Assembly: GCF_016591975.1 (NCBI RefSeq)
Contig: NZ_AP024169.1
Location: forward strand, 2,891,001 to 2,955,000
Reading direction: 5' to 3'
Length of the DNA: 64,000 nucleotides
Source of the DNA: Anaeromicropila herbilytica
GTDB taxonomy: Bacteria > Bacillota > Clostridia > Lachnospirales > Lachnospiraceae
Below, in pieces: positions 17,693 through 26,474 of the stretch. Made by a program: the position numbers and the translations under genes. Numbering within the stretch: the stretch's first letter is position 1; the number at the start of each line of letters is the position of its first letter. The notes below the pieces were generated by a model, which had not been told where the DNA came from, searched no databases, and was given only the letters and a program-made list of their open reading frames with translations.

Positions 17693-18376
17693 TTAATCTT
17701 CAACCTCTATATATTCAAAGCAATCATCTTGACTTTTTGATTCATTTTTATTATGTGCCTTCGTTGTATTATGTGTAACTTTAGGTATTACCTCATCTAA
17801 TAAATCATCCCTTGAAGCTTGAACAGAATTCTCCTCTAGCGCAGTATCATCTGTAACCATTTGAGACTTACTGTTTTCTTGCCCATTACTTGACTCAGAT
17901 TTTTTAATAAAGGTATTTAAATTAGCAATTTCAAGTTGAAAGCTATCACTATTTAATATTTCAATTTGAGTTGTTGCTAACTGCTTAAATTGAGCTTTAT
18001 ACATATCATATTGTCTAATAAGTTCAATTATTTTAAGATTTATGTCATCAAGACTCTTCTCTGCTTCCATTAACATACTTTTAGCTTTAATTTGAGCCTC
18101 TTGTTCAATTGCTTTTGCCTTTTGTAATGCAGTTTCTTTGGTTTCATCCGATGTTCTTTCAGCTAATACAAGCGCTTTTTGGAGTGTTTTCTCAATTGAT
18201 TTATAATATTGAATGCCTTCGTTCAGAACTCCCATTTTATCATTTAACTCTACATTTTCTTTATACAATTTTTCATAGTTTTTCGCTACATCCTTAAAGA
18301 AAGCTTCTACATCCTTCTTATCATAGCCAATTCCCGATTTAAATGATCTATTTTGTATTTCTATTGGTGTTAACAT
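17693..18376 (-). CDS. divIVA: DivIVA-like cell division/polarity protein
   Basis: 227 residues. The conserved N-terminal membrane-binding segment is MLTPIEIQNRSFKSGIGYDKKDVEAFF, with the F and K residues used for lipid binding in Bacillus DivIVA. Coiled coil follows through about residue 150. The C-terminal 70 residues are acidic, polar and probably disordered. DivIVA marks negatively curved membrane at septa and poles and recruits partners such as MinJ or sporulation factors. GGAGGTACCT supports the start. It is the last gene of the yggS-sepF-yggT-ylmH-divIVA series and is followed by a terminator. Confidence 0.92.
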   Translation of the reverse strand: MLTPIEIQNRSFKSGIGYDKKDVEAFFKDVAKNYEKLYKENVELNDKMGVLNEGIQYYKSIEKTLQKALVLAERTSDETKETALQKAKAIEQEAQIKAKSMLMEAEKSLDDINLKIIELIRQYDMYKAQFKQLATTQIEILNSDSFQLEIANLNTFIKKSESSNGQENSKSQMVTDDTALEENSVQASRDDLLDEVIPKVTHNTTKAHNKNESKSQDDCFEYIEVED

Positions 18377-18385
18377 AGGTACCTC

Positions 18386-19147
18386 CTAAATATACTTTTG
18401 TAATCTAATATAAAAACGCCCTTTTTTCGTCTGAGTGACCGTTTCTTGATATATGAATTTTCCGTATCCTCTTACTGAAACAATGTCATTTTCTTTTAAC
18501 TGATAGCTATTCGATATCGTTAATCTACTATTTACAAATACCTTGCCACCAACAATTAAACTCGTTATACTGCTTCTTGATGTATTAAGCGCAACTGACA
18601 GAATAGAATCTATCCTTAAAGAACTCACCGTTCCAGTAATTTCTTTTAAAGTTGGCTTTACCTCAAATTCTAATATATTTGCTAGCTCACAACGAATCGT
18701 AGTGTGTTTTACTTTATTTAAATTATCAATAATAAATGAACTTATCTTATTATTGCAGAACAAATAACCTTCATTTTCCTTTATAAGAATATCTCCGATT
18801 TTGCTTCGTTCAATTCCTAAGTTAAGTACTGCGCCCAGAAAATCTCTATGCGATAATACATCACTAAATTTCTGATTAAGCGGTAGAATCCTAATACAAT
18901 GTATAGGAAATTCCGGCAAAAGATAAGAATCATCAGAATAAAAACATAAGATTCTTCGCTCTGCATCTTCATAACCACCGTATAATTGATATGATATTTT
19001 TGGTAAATAAGATATATAACGATAGAACAAACTTATTTCATTGATATTCAGAAAATCCGTGTATGTACAGATTCCCCTATTATATGCACTCTGGGCTAAT
19101 TCTTTTATGCGTTTTTCGAATAAAACTTCTTCTTTTTCAATTCTCAT
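18386..19147 (-). CDS. ylmH: YlmH-type S4-domain RNA-binding protein
   Basis: 253 residues. The N-terminal two thirds match the YlmH domain (FLNINEISLFYR; the YGGYEDAERRILCFY pattern). The C-terminal S4 domain follows (about residues 180-245: RIDSILSVALNTSRSSITSL, then GKVFVNS and ENDIVSVRGYGKF). S4 domains bind structured RNA; YlmH-family proteins associate with stalled ribosomal complexes in Bacillus. GGAGATACC precedes the ATG. It is placed between yggT and divIVA, the conserved Firmicute order. Confidence 0.92.
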   Translation of the reverse strand: MRIEKEEVLFEKRIKELAQSAYNRGICTYTDFLNINEISLFYRYISYLPKISYQLYGGYEDAERRILCFYSDDSYLLPEFPIHCIRILPLNQKFSDVLSHRDFLGAVLNLGIERSKIGDILIKENEGYLFCNNKISSFIIDNLNKVKHTTIRCELANILEFEVKPTLKEITGTVSSLRIDSILSVALNTSRSSITSLIVGGKVFVNSRLTISNSYQLKENDIVSVRGYGKFIYQETVTQTKKGRFYIRLQKYI

Positions 19148-19158
19148 GGTATCTCCAA

Positions 19159-19413
19159 TTATGATGCAAAAAACTGTTGTAAATATGAAATAATGATAAA
19201 TGCTATAATTGGTGCAAAATCGATATTTCTAGTCTTAAATATTGAATGATTTAGAAAATATCTTATTGGTTCAAGCATTGGATCCACCAATGTCAAACAA
19301 ATGTTTTTAATTTTAGGGCTTAAAGGTAGCCAAGAAATAATAATGTAAGTAAACAATATTATTTCAAGTACTACAAAAAAAATATATAATGCATTAGTAA
19401 TTAAAGAACCCAT
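19159..19413 (-). CDS. yggT: YggT/YlmG family membrane protein
   Basis: 84 residues with two hydrophobic segments (about 4-28 and 60-80) joined by the family signature ISWLPLSPKIKN... DPMLEPIRYF. YlmG/YggT proteins are small integral membrane proteins linked genetically to division and chloroplast nucleoid organisation, with unknown biochemistry. It starts 2 nt after the sepF stop, so it is translationally coupled. Confidence 0.9.
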   Translation of the reverse strand: MGSLITNALYIFFVVLEIILFTYIIISWLPLSPKIKNICLTLVDPMLEPIRYFLNHSIFKTRNIDFAPIIAFIIISYLQQFFAS

Positions 19414-19415
19414 TT

Positions 19416-19973
19416 TTAAAATTCCCTATTTAATGTTGGCACTTCAAATCCTGCATCTGGTAGTAAATCTAGGTAGTCTCCAGAAATATCCACATTGTCT
19501 GGTGATACAATAAAAATATAATTTGAAATCTGATGAAGTTTACCATTAATTGAATATACAGATCCAGAAATAAAGTCCATAATTCTTTGAGCAACATCTA
19601 CATCAAATCCCTCTAAGTTCACCACTGCTGCTCTTCCAGAGATTAGCATATCACAGATATCTTTTGAATCATCAAATGAAGTAGGTTTCATAATACATAC
19701 TTCTAGCCCTCTTGTTGTAGTTCTAATTGGTACTATTTTATTGCTTGATGTTCTCTCTGTTCTTGTTACTTTTTCTCTCTTAATATCTGTACTTCTATCT
19801 TCGTCTTCTGACCTTCTAGATGTAGAAGCAAATGAATTTCTTACAGGCGTAACCTTTTTTTCTTCCTTGACTTGTCTTTCTTCTACTTCATCCATCTCAT
19901 CTAAGTAATCATCATACTCATCATCATCTGCAAGCTTTAAGTACCCCAAAAAATTCTTTACTATATTTGCCAT
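19416..19973 (-). CDS. sepF: Cell division protein SepF
   Basis: 185 residues. An N-terminal amphipathic membrane anchor (MANIVKNFLGYLKL) is followed by an acidic linker rich in Asp/Glu, then Arg and Ser (about 20-90), and then the SepF core (about 95-175) with LEVCIMKPTSFDDSKDICDM and VVNLEGFDVDVAQRIMDF. SepF polymerises into rings and tethers FtsZ to the membrane. The start ATG 19973 has AAAGGAGAG at 8 nt; a longer frame to 20024 would lie inside yggS. The two genes nearly touch, so their translation is probably coupled. Confidence 0.94.
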   Translation of the reverse strand: MANIVKNFLGYLKLADDDEYDDYLDEMDEVEERQVKEEKKVTPVRNSFASTSRRSEDEDRSTDIKREKVTRTERTSSNKIVPIRTTTRGLEVCIMKPTSFDDSKDICDMLISGRAAVVNLEGFDVDVAQRIMDFISGSVYSINGKLHQISNYIFIVSPDNVDISGDYLDLLPDAGFEVPTLNREF

Positions 19974-19977
19974 CTTA

Positions 19978-20676
19978 TTACTCTCCTTTATTATACTCTC
20001 GTTCTCCGAATATTCCTGTGCCAACTCTAACCATTGTGGCGCCTTCTTCTATAGCAACTTGATAATCATTCGTCATTCCCATTGATAATATATCCATATC
20101 AACATTATCAATGTTTTTACTTTTGATGTCAACAGATAATTTACGTAAATTTCGAAAATGTTCTCGATTTTCTTCTGGATTCTCCACATATGGTGCTATT
20201 GTCATAAGGCCTTTTATTTTAATATAATTTAGTTTTGATATTTCTTCTATTAAGCTTAATGTATCTTCAACTGCAACACCATATTTTGTCTCTTCCTTAG
20301 CGACGTTAACTTCAATTAATACAGGTACAATTCGATTTACTTTTTTTGCTTCTTCATCTATTTGAATGGCTAATCTTAATGAATCAACTGAGTGAATTAA
20401 AGATACTTTATCTATGATGTATTTCACTTTATTTCTTTGTAAATGCCCTATGAGATGCCAATTTAGTTCCGTTTTTATCTCTTCGCATTTTTGATTTAGC
20501 TCTTGTACTTTATTCTCACCAAAATCAATAATTCCTTCTTTCATAACTTCTTCTATCATTGAAATAGGTTTTGTCTTACTTACAGCAATTAAAGTGACAT
20601 CTCTTCTATTTCTTTCTACCCGTTCGCATGCAGATTGTATTCTTTCCTCCACTTCACGTAAGTTATCTTTTATCAT
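19978..20676 (-). CDS. yggS: YggS/YlmE family PLP homeostasis protein
   Basis: 232 residues from ATG 20676, the usual size; the longer frame to 20742 would overlap the preceding gene. The PLP-lysine lies in VTLIAVSKTKP near residue 35. Further fold-III signatures are DFGENKVQEL, WHLIGHLQRNKVKY, HSVDS and LSMGMTNDYQVAIEEGATMVRVGTGIFG. These single-domain alanine-racemase-like proteins buffer pyridoxal phosphate and affect amino-acid pools; they are not racemases. It heads the sepF-yggT-ylmH-divIVA unit, as in Bacillus (ylmE). Confidence 0.94.
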   Translation of the reverse strand: MIKDNLREVEERIQSACERVERNRRDVTLIAVSKTKPISMIEEVMKEGIIDFGENKVQELNQKCEEIKTELNWHLIGHLQRNKVKYIIDKVSLIHSVDSLRLAIQIDEEAKKVNRIVPVLIEVNVAKEETKYGVAVEDTLSLIEEISKLNYIKIKGLMTIAPYVENPEENREHFRNLRKLSVDIKSKNIDNVDMDILSMGMTNDYQVAIEEGATMVRVGTGIFGEREYNKGE

Positions 20677-20704
20677 ATATAATATAACTTCCTCTCTATT
20701 TGAT

Positions 20705-22090
20705 TTAGTAAATAATATGCTGGTCAGTAGCTTTATCGCCATTTAATGCAATATGGTCATATACAGATAATCCATATTCTGTATCATTTTTAATAATACA
20801 ATACTCTTCATTCTCATATATTTTTTCAATTCGACGAAATACTGCATAACCTTTATTTACATTATAAGCACCCTCAAGTGTTCCAGTTTCAGATACTTCA
20901 TATCGTTCCTTTGTATTGGTGGCTTTAATCCAACCACCTGCTTTAATATCATTTGTATCTACATATCCATATTTATCATCTTTATAATATATTTCCGTCT
21001 TTATAAACTGATATTTAACATCACCATTTTTACTGTAAACTTCTTTTACAACTCCGTAGCTTCCTGTATCACCACCCTCTGTAAAATACTCTAATGGAAT
21101 TTTATAGAATTTTTTCTTAACAACAGAAGTAACAGGTATTTTCAAGCCAGTAGCAGAATTAATATTTAACTCCACATCAATGAATCGATCGTCAATATAA
21201 TGTATCATATATTTATTTAGATCTAATTTAGCATAATATTCATTTGATTTTTTAAATGTTGTAATATCTGCATAAGTTGATAAATTATCCTTTGGGAAAG
21301 TAATATTGATTTGTTCTTTATTAGATACTTTATCATATTGTTCTTTAGTCAAATTAATAACGATAGACCAATTTTCATTACGTACAACTTTATATACTGG
21401 ACTACCTTTTTCAAGTAAATCAGTTGTTCTAAGTTGTAATTTTTTATATTTTGATGTATCAAAAGATTCCTTCGTAATGTCTTCAGCTTTTAGATTTTCA
21501 TATGAATCAACAAAATATGTAATGATTCCGCTATTATTTGCTTTCACAACTCGAAAAGATTCATCACCATTGCTACTCATGATATCTTGTAGGTTACTTA
21601 ACATATTAAGGTTTGATAATTCTAATATAGAATTTTCAATATCATATTTAAAATCATATACATTACTAAATTGGCTCTTTGAATAATCATTTTTAAATGT
21701 AGCAATTTGATTACGAATTGTTTCTATATCCTCATTTGTTAGTTTTGTTTCATTTTCACTATTCATGAGCTGTTCATACACTTTTCCAGTCTCATCAATG
21801 GTATATACAGTAGCTTTTTTTGCTATTCTCTCACCATCACGGTAATAATAATTTACATAGCCTGAAGTATCTGTATTTACGACTTCTTCGTTTCTTAAAA
21901 TAATTCCTTTGCAGGTATTATCATCAACATTCTGGCCTTCGGCAACTTCGTAAATGGATAAATGCTCTTTGTTCATATAGATTATTATATTTATAACTAC
22001 ATAGAAAAAAATAATACCAAAAATAATAAGTCCCATTTTGGGTTGTTTTGGTTTTCTATATTTGGCAACTTTACTGTTTCTTTTGGCCAT
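20705..22090 (-). CDS. HlyD-like membrane-anchored adaptor protein
   Basis: 461 residues. A basic N-terminus is followed by one transmembrane segment (about 20-38) and a large extracytoplasmic part. The first region resembles the barrel-sandwich half of HlyD-type adaptors (GIILRNEEVVNTDTSGYVNY, then DGERIAKKATVYTI), followed by a helical stretch, then beta-rich sections. A homologous gene often precedes ylmE-sepF in Lachnospiraceae (recalled, not searched). No ABC exporter or outer-membrane channel accompanies it, so a division- or wall-related role is possible. GGGAGGCTTTTAAAT supports the start. Confidence 0.75.
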   Translation of the reverse strand: MAKRNSKVAKYRKPKQPKMGLIIFGIIFFYVVINIIIYMNKEHLSIYEVAEGQNVDDNTCKGIILRNEEVVNTDTSGYVNYYYRDGERIAKKATVYTIDETGKVYEQLMNSENETKLTNEDIETIRNQIATFKNDYSKSQFSNVYDFKYDIENSILELSNLNMLSNLQDIMSSNGDESFRVVKANNSGIITYFVDSYENLKAEDITKESFDTSKYKKLQLRTTDLLEKGSPVYKVVRNENWSIVINLTKEQYDKVSNKEQINITFPKDNLSTYADITTFKKSNEYYAKLDLNKYMIHYIDDRFIDVELNINSATGLKIPVTSVVKKKFYKIPLEYFTEGGDTGSYGVVKEVYSKNGDVKYQFIKTEIYYKDDKYGYVDTNDIKAGGWIKATNTKERYEVSETGTLEGAYNVNKGYAVFRRIEKIYENEEYCIIKNDTEYGLSVYDHIALNGDKATDQHIIY

Positions 22091-22092
22091 AT

Positions 22093-23028
22093 TTAAAAGC
22101 CTCCCTTGTATAAACTAGAACCATTGGTGTAATTATATTTTTTTCCTTGATAGCCATTCTCTTCTTCCATCATAGATTCAAATTCGTCTTTTAACTTCCA
22201 CCAACTTGTATCCCAATTGCTAAAGCATGCATCCTCCTTTGGGATTCGACTGAATAATCTTTCAATAACAATGTCATTTCTAAGATACTCTATGAACTCT
22301 TTTAACCTTCTTAGATATTCTTCTTTGCTACATATCTTGATACTTCCTGATAAATATTCTTTAGCCATTACTGTATTCTTAGGTATATATAAAGAATGTA
22401 ATTTTACAATTTGAACTGGTAAAACGGATAAGATTTTACTTGTTTCTATCGCATCTCTGATTGTATCATTAGGTAAATTCAATATTACATGTACACATGT
22501 TGTAAAATTATATGTCTTAATTCTAAGAACCGCATCAATGAATTCTGCTAATCCATGTCCTCTTTGAATCTGATCTAAAGTATGATAATTTACTGTTTGT
22601 AGTCCTAATTCTATATTTATATGAATCTGATATTTTTCTTTCACTGTTGCCAAGAACTGTAGATATTCATCTGAAACACAATCTGGTCTCGTTGATATGG
22701 ATATTTCTACAATATCTTCACATTCTGTTGCTTCTAATATATATTTTTTAAATTGCTCAATTGGCATATACGTATTAGTATAATTCTGAAAATAAGCAAT
22801 GAATTTATTAGCATGATATTTATTCTGAATATAGTCTTTATTCTCTCTTAATTGCTCTAATACCGTTTTAGTAGATGATTTTGATTCAAAACCAGTGCCA
22901 ACCTCTGCACAGAACGTGCAGCCTGTCCCATTTTTTCTATTTGGACATGAAATCGGTAAATTTATTGGTAGTTTATAAACTTTTTCACCGTACTGTTTTT
23001 TTAAATAATCCGAATATTTATTATACAT
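22093..23028 (-). CDS. TIGR01212-type radical SAM protein (YhcC-like)
   Basis: 311 residues. The iron-sulfur motif is irregular, as in this family: PISCPNRKNGTGCTFC, i.e. Cys, eight residues, Cys, two residues, Cys, instead of the usual CxxxCxxC. Further features are IAYFQNYTNTY and IELGLQTVN. The family's reaction is not established. The start ATG 23028 has GGAAGG 6 nt upstream; the longer frame to 23049 lacks one. The stop is 2 nt from the start of the HlyD-like gene, so the two are co-transcribed. Confidence 0.9.
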   Translation of the reverse strand: MYNKYSDYLKKQYGEKVYKLPINLPISCPNRKNGTGCTFCAEVGTGFESKSSTKTVLEQLRENKDYIQNKYHANKFIAYFQNYTNTYMPIEQFKKYILEATECEDIVEISISTRPDCVSDEYLQFLATVKEKYQIHINIELGLQTVNYHTLDQIQRGHGLAEFIDAVLRIKTYNFTTCVHVILNLPNDTIRDAIETSKILSVLPVQIVKLHSLYIPKNTVMAKEYLSGSIKICSKEEYLRRLKEFIEYLRNDIVIERLFSRIPKEDACFSNWDTSWWKLKDEFESMMEEENGYQGKKYNYTNGSSLYKGGF

Positions 23029-23300
23029 ATATTGCCTTCCAAAAATCATTAGTAATATTTAAAGCTAATCTGTAACGATACTTCGCTTACTCCATTATAC
23101 TGATTCTTATATGTTTTTTAAACCCCTATTTTATTATTTTTATACAAAAAGATGAAAACATATGGATAATTTTTGATATAAATTTGTAAATTATGATTTA
23201 AAGATAAAATTATCTTATATTTTATTCAATTTTTTCCTACATTAATTCTAATATGAATATAAATAATTTATTTGGAAATAATATAACCAATAGAATGGAT
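23029..23300. other. Divergent intergenic region, radical SAM gene and DUF378 gene
   Basis: AT-rich spacer between divergent genes, presumably holding both promoters. A short palindrome AAGATAAAATTATCTT lies at 23201-23216. No confident -35/-10 pair was found. Confidence 0.4.
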
Positions 23301-23315
23301 AAAGGAGGTAATTGT

Positions 23316-23516
23316 ATGAAGACACTAGATTATATCGGACTCGTACTAATTATAATTGGCGCAATCAATTGGGGTCTAATTGGCTTTTTAAATTTTGATT
23401 TAGTAAGAGTAGTATTTGGAGATATGACTATAATCTCAAGAATTATATATTCCGTTATTGGAATCTGTGGATTATATGCATTTAGTTATTTTGGTAGAAT
23501 AAGAAATGAAGACTAA
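23316..23516 (+). CDS. DUF378 small membrane protein (YuzA-like)
   Basis: 66 residues with two transmembrane segments: DYIGLVLIIIGAINWGLIG with the family-typical GAINWGL, and a second near 40-60. AAAGGAGGT at 23301-23309 fixes the start at 23316; the longer frame from 23253 is not supported. DUF378 proteins are small membrane proteins of unknown function in Firmicutes. It is a single-gene unit, convergent with the carboxypeptidase gene across a shared terminator. Confidence 0.88.
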   Translation: MKTLDYIGLVLIIIGAINWGLIGFLNFDLVRVVFGDMTIISRIIYSVIGICGLYAFSYFGRIRNED

Positions 23517-23548
23517 TTTTGTATCTATAGTTTTTATTATGTAAAAAT

Positions 23549-23602
23549 AAAAAAATCCTTTGTTTCAGTCATTTCTATAATGATAAAACAAAGGATTTTT
23601 TT
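23549..23602. terminator. Bidirectional terminator between DUF378 gene and carboxypeptidase gene
   Basis: TCCTTTGTTT (23556-23565) pairs with AAACAAAGGA (23586-23595), flanked by a run of A on the left and T on the right, so it ends transcripts from both sides. Confidence 0.88.
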
Positions 23603-23616
23603 GATAATTTCATTTA

Positions 23617-24603
23617 TTATTTTACTGGTATTAAGTCCAACAAATGGCTCATCTGATAAAATAAATCATTACCTGATGCTGCTTTTAAAACTACTGATAT
23701 ATAATCATTCTCTTTTTTATCCTTACTATAGAGTATCAAACAGGACCCTGCTTTTTCAGTAGTACCAGTTTTTCCTCCAATTACTGTAATTCCTGCTTTA
23801 ACAGTAGCTGTCCCTTTTAAATAACGATCCGTACTTACAAATACTTTTGATACCTTATTACCTTTAACATCATAATATTCAGCTTTAAATCTTTCTTTAT
23901 GAATGATATCAAGAAAGACATCATTTTTAATCAATTCATGAAATACAAGATATAAGTCATAAGCAGTAGTATAATGATTATCATCATGCAATCCATGTGG
24001 ATTTACAAAATGTGAATTCACAGCACCTAATTTCTTAACTTCTTCATTCATCATATCAGCAAATTTCTCTACACTTCCACCAATATGTTCTGCAACAGCA
24101 ACTCCAGCATCGTTACCTGAATAGACTAAAAGAGAAGTTAGTAAATCTTTTAATTTAATCTGGTCTCCTTCTTTGAAACCACATAGTTTTGCTCCTGGTT
24201 CAGTTATATGTGATGCATTATGACTAATTGTTACCATATCGTCTAAGTTACCATACTTTAAAGTAACTAATGCAGTTACTATTTTGGTAATACTCGCAGG
24301 ATATAGCTTTTCATATATGTTCTTTGAATAAATAACCTGATTCTCAGTTGAATTTACAATTAACGATGATTCTGAAGTAAGAATATTATCTTGTTGCGAT
24401 TTATAATCAACTGGTATCACACATAGATTTTTCGAAAAACTATCTGATGATGTAATACCTGATGAAGATAATTCATAATCCATTACAACATTATTGTTTT
24501 CTTTCTGATAAGAAAGCAATGCATCATCTTTCTTATTACATGCAACAAATAGTAACATTATCGATAATGTTACTATTGTTAAAATTAAGCGTCTATTTTT
24601 CAT
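23617..24603 (-). CDS. D-alanyl-D-alanine carboxypeptidase lipoprotein (S11)
   Basis: 328 residues. It has a lipoprotein signal with lipobox LFVAC (Cys22). The S11 motifs are in order: SITK at 104-107 (nucleophile Ser104), SGN near 162 in VYSGNDAGVAV, and KTG in GGKTGTTEKAG near 283. It trims the terminal D-Ala of peptidoglycan stem peptides outside the membrane, limiting cross-linking. The C-terminal extension found in DacA-type proteins is absent, so it belongs to the short type. It follows mgsA by 40 nt and may be the last gene of the mre/min transcript; a terminator follows. Confidence 0.93.
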   Translation of the reverse strand: MKNRRLILTIVTLSIMLLFVACNKKDDALLSYQKENNNVVMDYELSSSGITSSDSFSKNLCVIPVDYKSQQDNILTSESSLIVNSTENQVIYSKNIYEKLYPASITKIVTALVTLKYGNLDDMVTISHNASHITEPGAKLCGFKEGDQIKLKDLLTSLLVYSGNDAGVAVAEHIGGSVEKFADMMNEEVKKLGAVNSHFVNPHGLHDDNHYTTAYDLYLVFHELIKNDVFLDIIHKERFKAEYYDVKGNKVSKVFVSTDRYLKGTATVKAGITVIGGKTGTTEKAGSCLILYSKDKKENDYISVVLKAASGNDLFYQMSHLLDLIPVK

Positions 24604-24643
24604 AATATTATTCCTTAAGATTCTAGGATATACCCATACTTCT

Positions 24644-25042
24644 TTAACCTTTAAATATTTCTCTCCACTCTAAATCACCACGATCCAGAGCTTTGATTAA
24701 CAACTCTGCAGTTGCTAAATTTGTAGCTAAAGGAATATTATGTGTATCGCAAAGTTGTACTACATTATTTACATCTGGTTCATGTGACTTCGGTGTCAAT
24801 GGATCTCTTAAGAATATAACTAAATCAATTTGATTATGTTCAATTTGCGCTCCAAGCTGTTGTTCTCCACCTAAGTGGCCAGCAAGGTATTTATGAACAT
24901 TCAAATTGGTCACTTCTTCGATTAATCTTCCAGTCGTTCCAGTAGCATATAACTCATTTTTACTTAATACTCCACGATATGCAATTGTAAAATTCTGCAT
25001 TAATTTTTTCTTTGCATCATGAGCAATTAATCCAATGTTCAT
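24644..25042 (-). CDS. mgsA: Methylglyoxal synthase
   Basis: 132 residues, full length. The family pattern is clear: IGLIAHDAKKKLM, ATGTTGRLIEE (phosphate-binding), AGHLGGEQQLGAQI with the GGxQQ signature, FLRDPLTPKSHEPDV, and NIPLATNLATAE. It converts dihydroxyacetone phosphate to methylglyoxal, a bypass relieving sugar-phosphate stress. AAGGGGGTAGATAAT supports the start. It lies 13 nt after rodA, a conserved but unexplained link with the shape genes in Clostridia. Confidence 0.96.
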   Translation of the reverse strand: MNIGLIAHDAKKKLMQNFTIAYRGVLSKNELYATGTTGRLIEEVTNLNVHKYLAGHLGGEQQLGAQIEHNQIDLVIFLRDPLTPKSHEPDVNNVVQLCDTHNIPLATNLATAELLIKALDRGDLEWREIFKG

Positions 25043-25055
25043 ATTATCTACCCCC

Positions 25056-26174
25056 TTATATTCTTTTTCTTTGTAAACTTACATTTAACACTAATCCAAT
25101 ACCCAACATACTACTGAGTAGCGAACTAAGACCATAACTGACAAATGGCAATGGTAAACCTGTATTTGGCAAGATAGAAGTAACAACTCCTATGTTAACA
25201 AAAACTTGAATCATAAACATAGAAGATACGCCTGTAGCAATTAGCTTGCCACTAATATCCTTTGCGTTCTTAGCAATCATCATACATTTAAATATCAAAA
25301 TAGCTAATAAAGCTATAATAACACACCCACCAATAAATCCTGCTTCTTCTCCAATAACAGAAAAAATAAAATCATTATGCGCTTCTGATACATAATTACT
25401 TCCTTTTATTTTTACTCCATTTTCAAAAATCTTTCCATATAACTTTCCTGAACCAACAGCTTGAACTGCATTACTCTGTTGGTACATTATTGAGCTTGAG
25501 TATTTTTCTGGATTTAAGAATCCAATGACACGATCCAGTTGATATTCTTTTAGTAAAACTTGAAATGGTTGCTGGATGTACCAAAAAAAACCAGCAACTG
25601 CAGGTACTAATATTATTAATATCGGAGCTATGACTCGATAACTTAACCCTGCTACAAAAAGCATAGACACAAAAATATATGCCATTACAATACTCGTTGA
25701 TAGATTGGTTTGAATTAGAATTAAAAATGTTGGTATTCCCATTGCAATAGAAATGATTAAAAATGATGATAATTTATTAATTTTTTCATGGAAATAGGAC
25801 ATCAGTCCTGCCATACAAATAATCATTATAATTTTACTTAATTCAGATGGTTGAATCTGAACCCCAACATTCAACCATCTTTTTGCACCATGTGAGCTAA
25901 CACCAATTAATCTTACTAAGATTAATAACACAAGATTAATTGCATACATTGGCCACATAAAGCGAATAACAAAATTATAATCAATTACAGATACAATCGC
26001 TACTATAAAAATACCCAATACTAAGCCAAAGATTTGCTTCGTTGCATTATCTGTTGTACCATCAGCCACGTCTACGCAATGTATAAAAAATACACTTGAT
26101 ACACTTAAAATAATTACCAAAATTACTAAAAAATAATCATATCGTCTAAAATCATATTGTTTTAATTTGAACAT
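25056..26174 (-). CDS. rodA: RodA-type SEDS peptidoglycan glycosyltransferase
   Basis: 372 residues with about ten transmembrane segments. SEDS motifs are present: GAKRWLNVGVQIQPSELSKI in the first half and LPNTGLPLPFVSYGLSS near the C-terminus. Together with a class B PBP, RodA polymerises lipid II during side-wall growth; its likely partner is the PBP2 gene 2 kb upstream in the same cluster. RodA rather than FtsW or SpoVE is inferred from context with mreBCD and minCDE. Confidence 0.93.
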   Translation of the reverse strand: MFKLKQYDFRRYDYFLVILVIILSVSSVFFIHCVDVADGTTDNATKQIFGLVLGIFIVAIVSVIDYNFVIRFMWPMYAINLVLLILVRLIGVSSHGAKRWLNVGVQIQPSELSKIIMIICMAGLMSYFHEKINKLSSFLIISIAMGIPTFLILIQTNLSTSIVMAYIFVSMLFVAGLSYRVIAPILIILVPAVAGFFWYIQQPFQVLLKEYQLDRVIGFLNPEKYSSSIMYQQSNAVQAVGSGKLYGKIFENGVKIKGSNYVSEAHNDFIFSVIGEEAGFIGGCVIIALLAILIFKCMMIAKNAKDISGKLIATGVSSMFMIQVFVNIGVVTSILPNTGLPLPFVSYGLSSLLSSMLGIGLVLNVSLQRKRI

Positions 26175-26186
26175 CTAAATACTTCC

Positions 26187-26462
26187 TTAATTTTTAGGTG
26201 ATTTAAGGTCCTTGATTGGTATATTTGCAAATAGAGCAGGAACAGATCCATTATTTCCTTCTGATTCTGTTTGCCCAATTTTAATATCAAGGCCATCGGA
26301 ATCAATTTCAACATATTTTGAAAGAACAGCTATAATATCATTTTTAATCTGTTCCATAATTTCTGGACTGCAATTGGCTCGGTCAGAAACAAGAACAAGT
26401 TTTAATCTATCTTTTGCAACGTTTCCGGAAGATTTACGTTTAAAAAAATCTGCTAAACCCAT
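26187..26462 (-). CDS. minE: Cell division topological specificity factor MinE
   Basis: 91 residues. The N-terminal membrane/MinD-interacting part is GLADFFKRK followed by KDRLKLVLVSDRANCSPEIM, the signature of MinE. MinE stimulates MinD ATPase and drives pole-to-pole oscillation, which is notable in a Firmicute that also has a DivIVA-type protein. GGGAGGTAACATC supports the start; it begins 12 nt after minD. Confidence 0.94.
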   Translation of the reverse strand: MGLADFFKRKSSGNVAKDRLKLVLVSDRANCSPEIMEQIKNDIIAVLSKYVEIDSDGLDIKIGQTESEGNNGSVPALFANIPIKDLKSPKN

Positions 26463-26474
26463 GATGTTACCTCC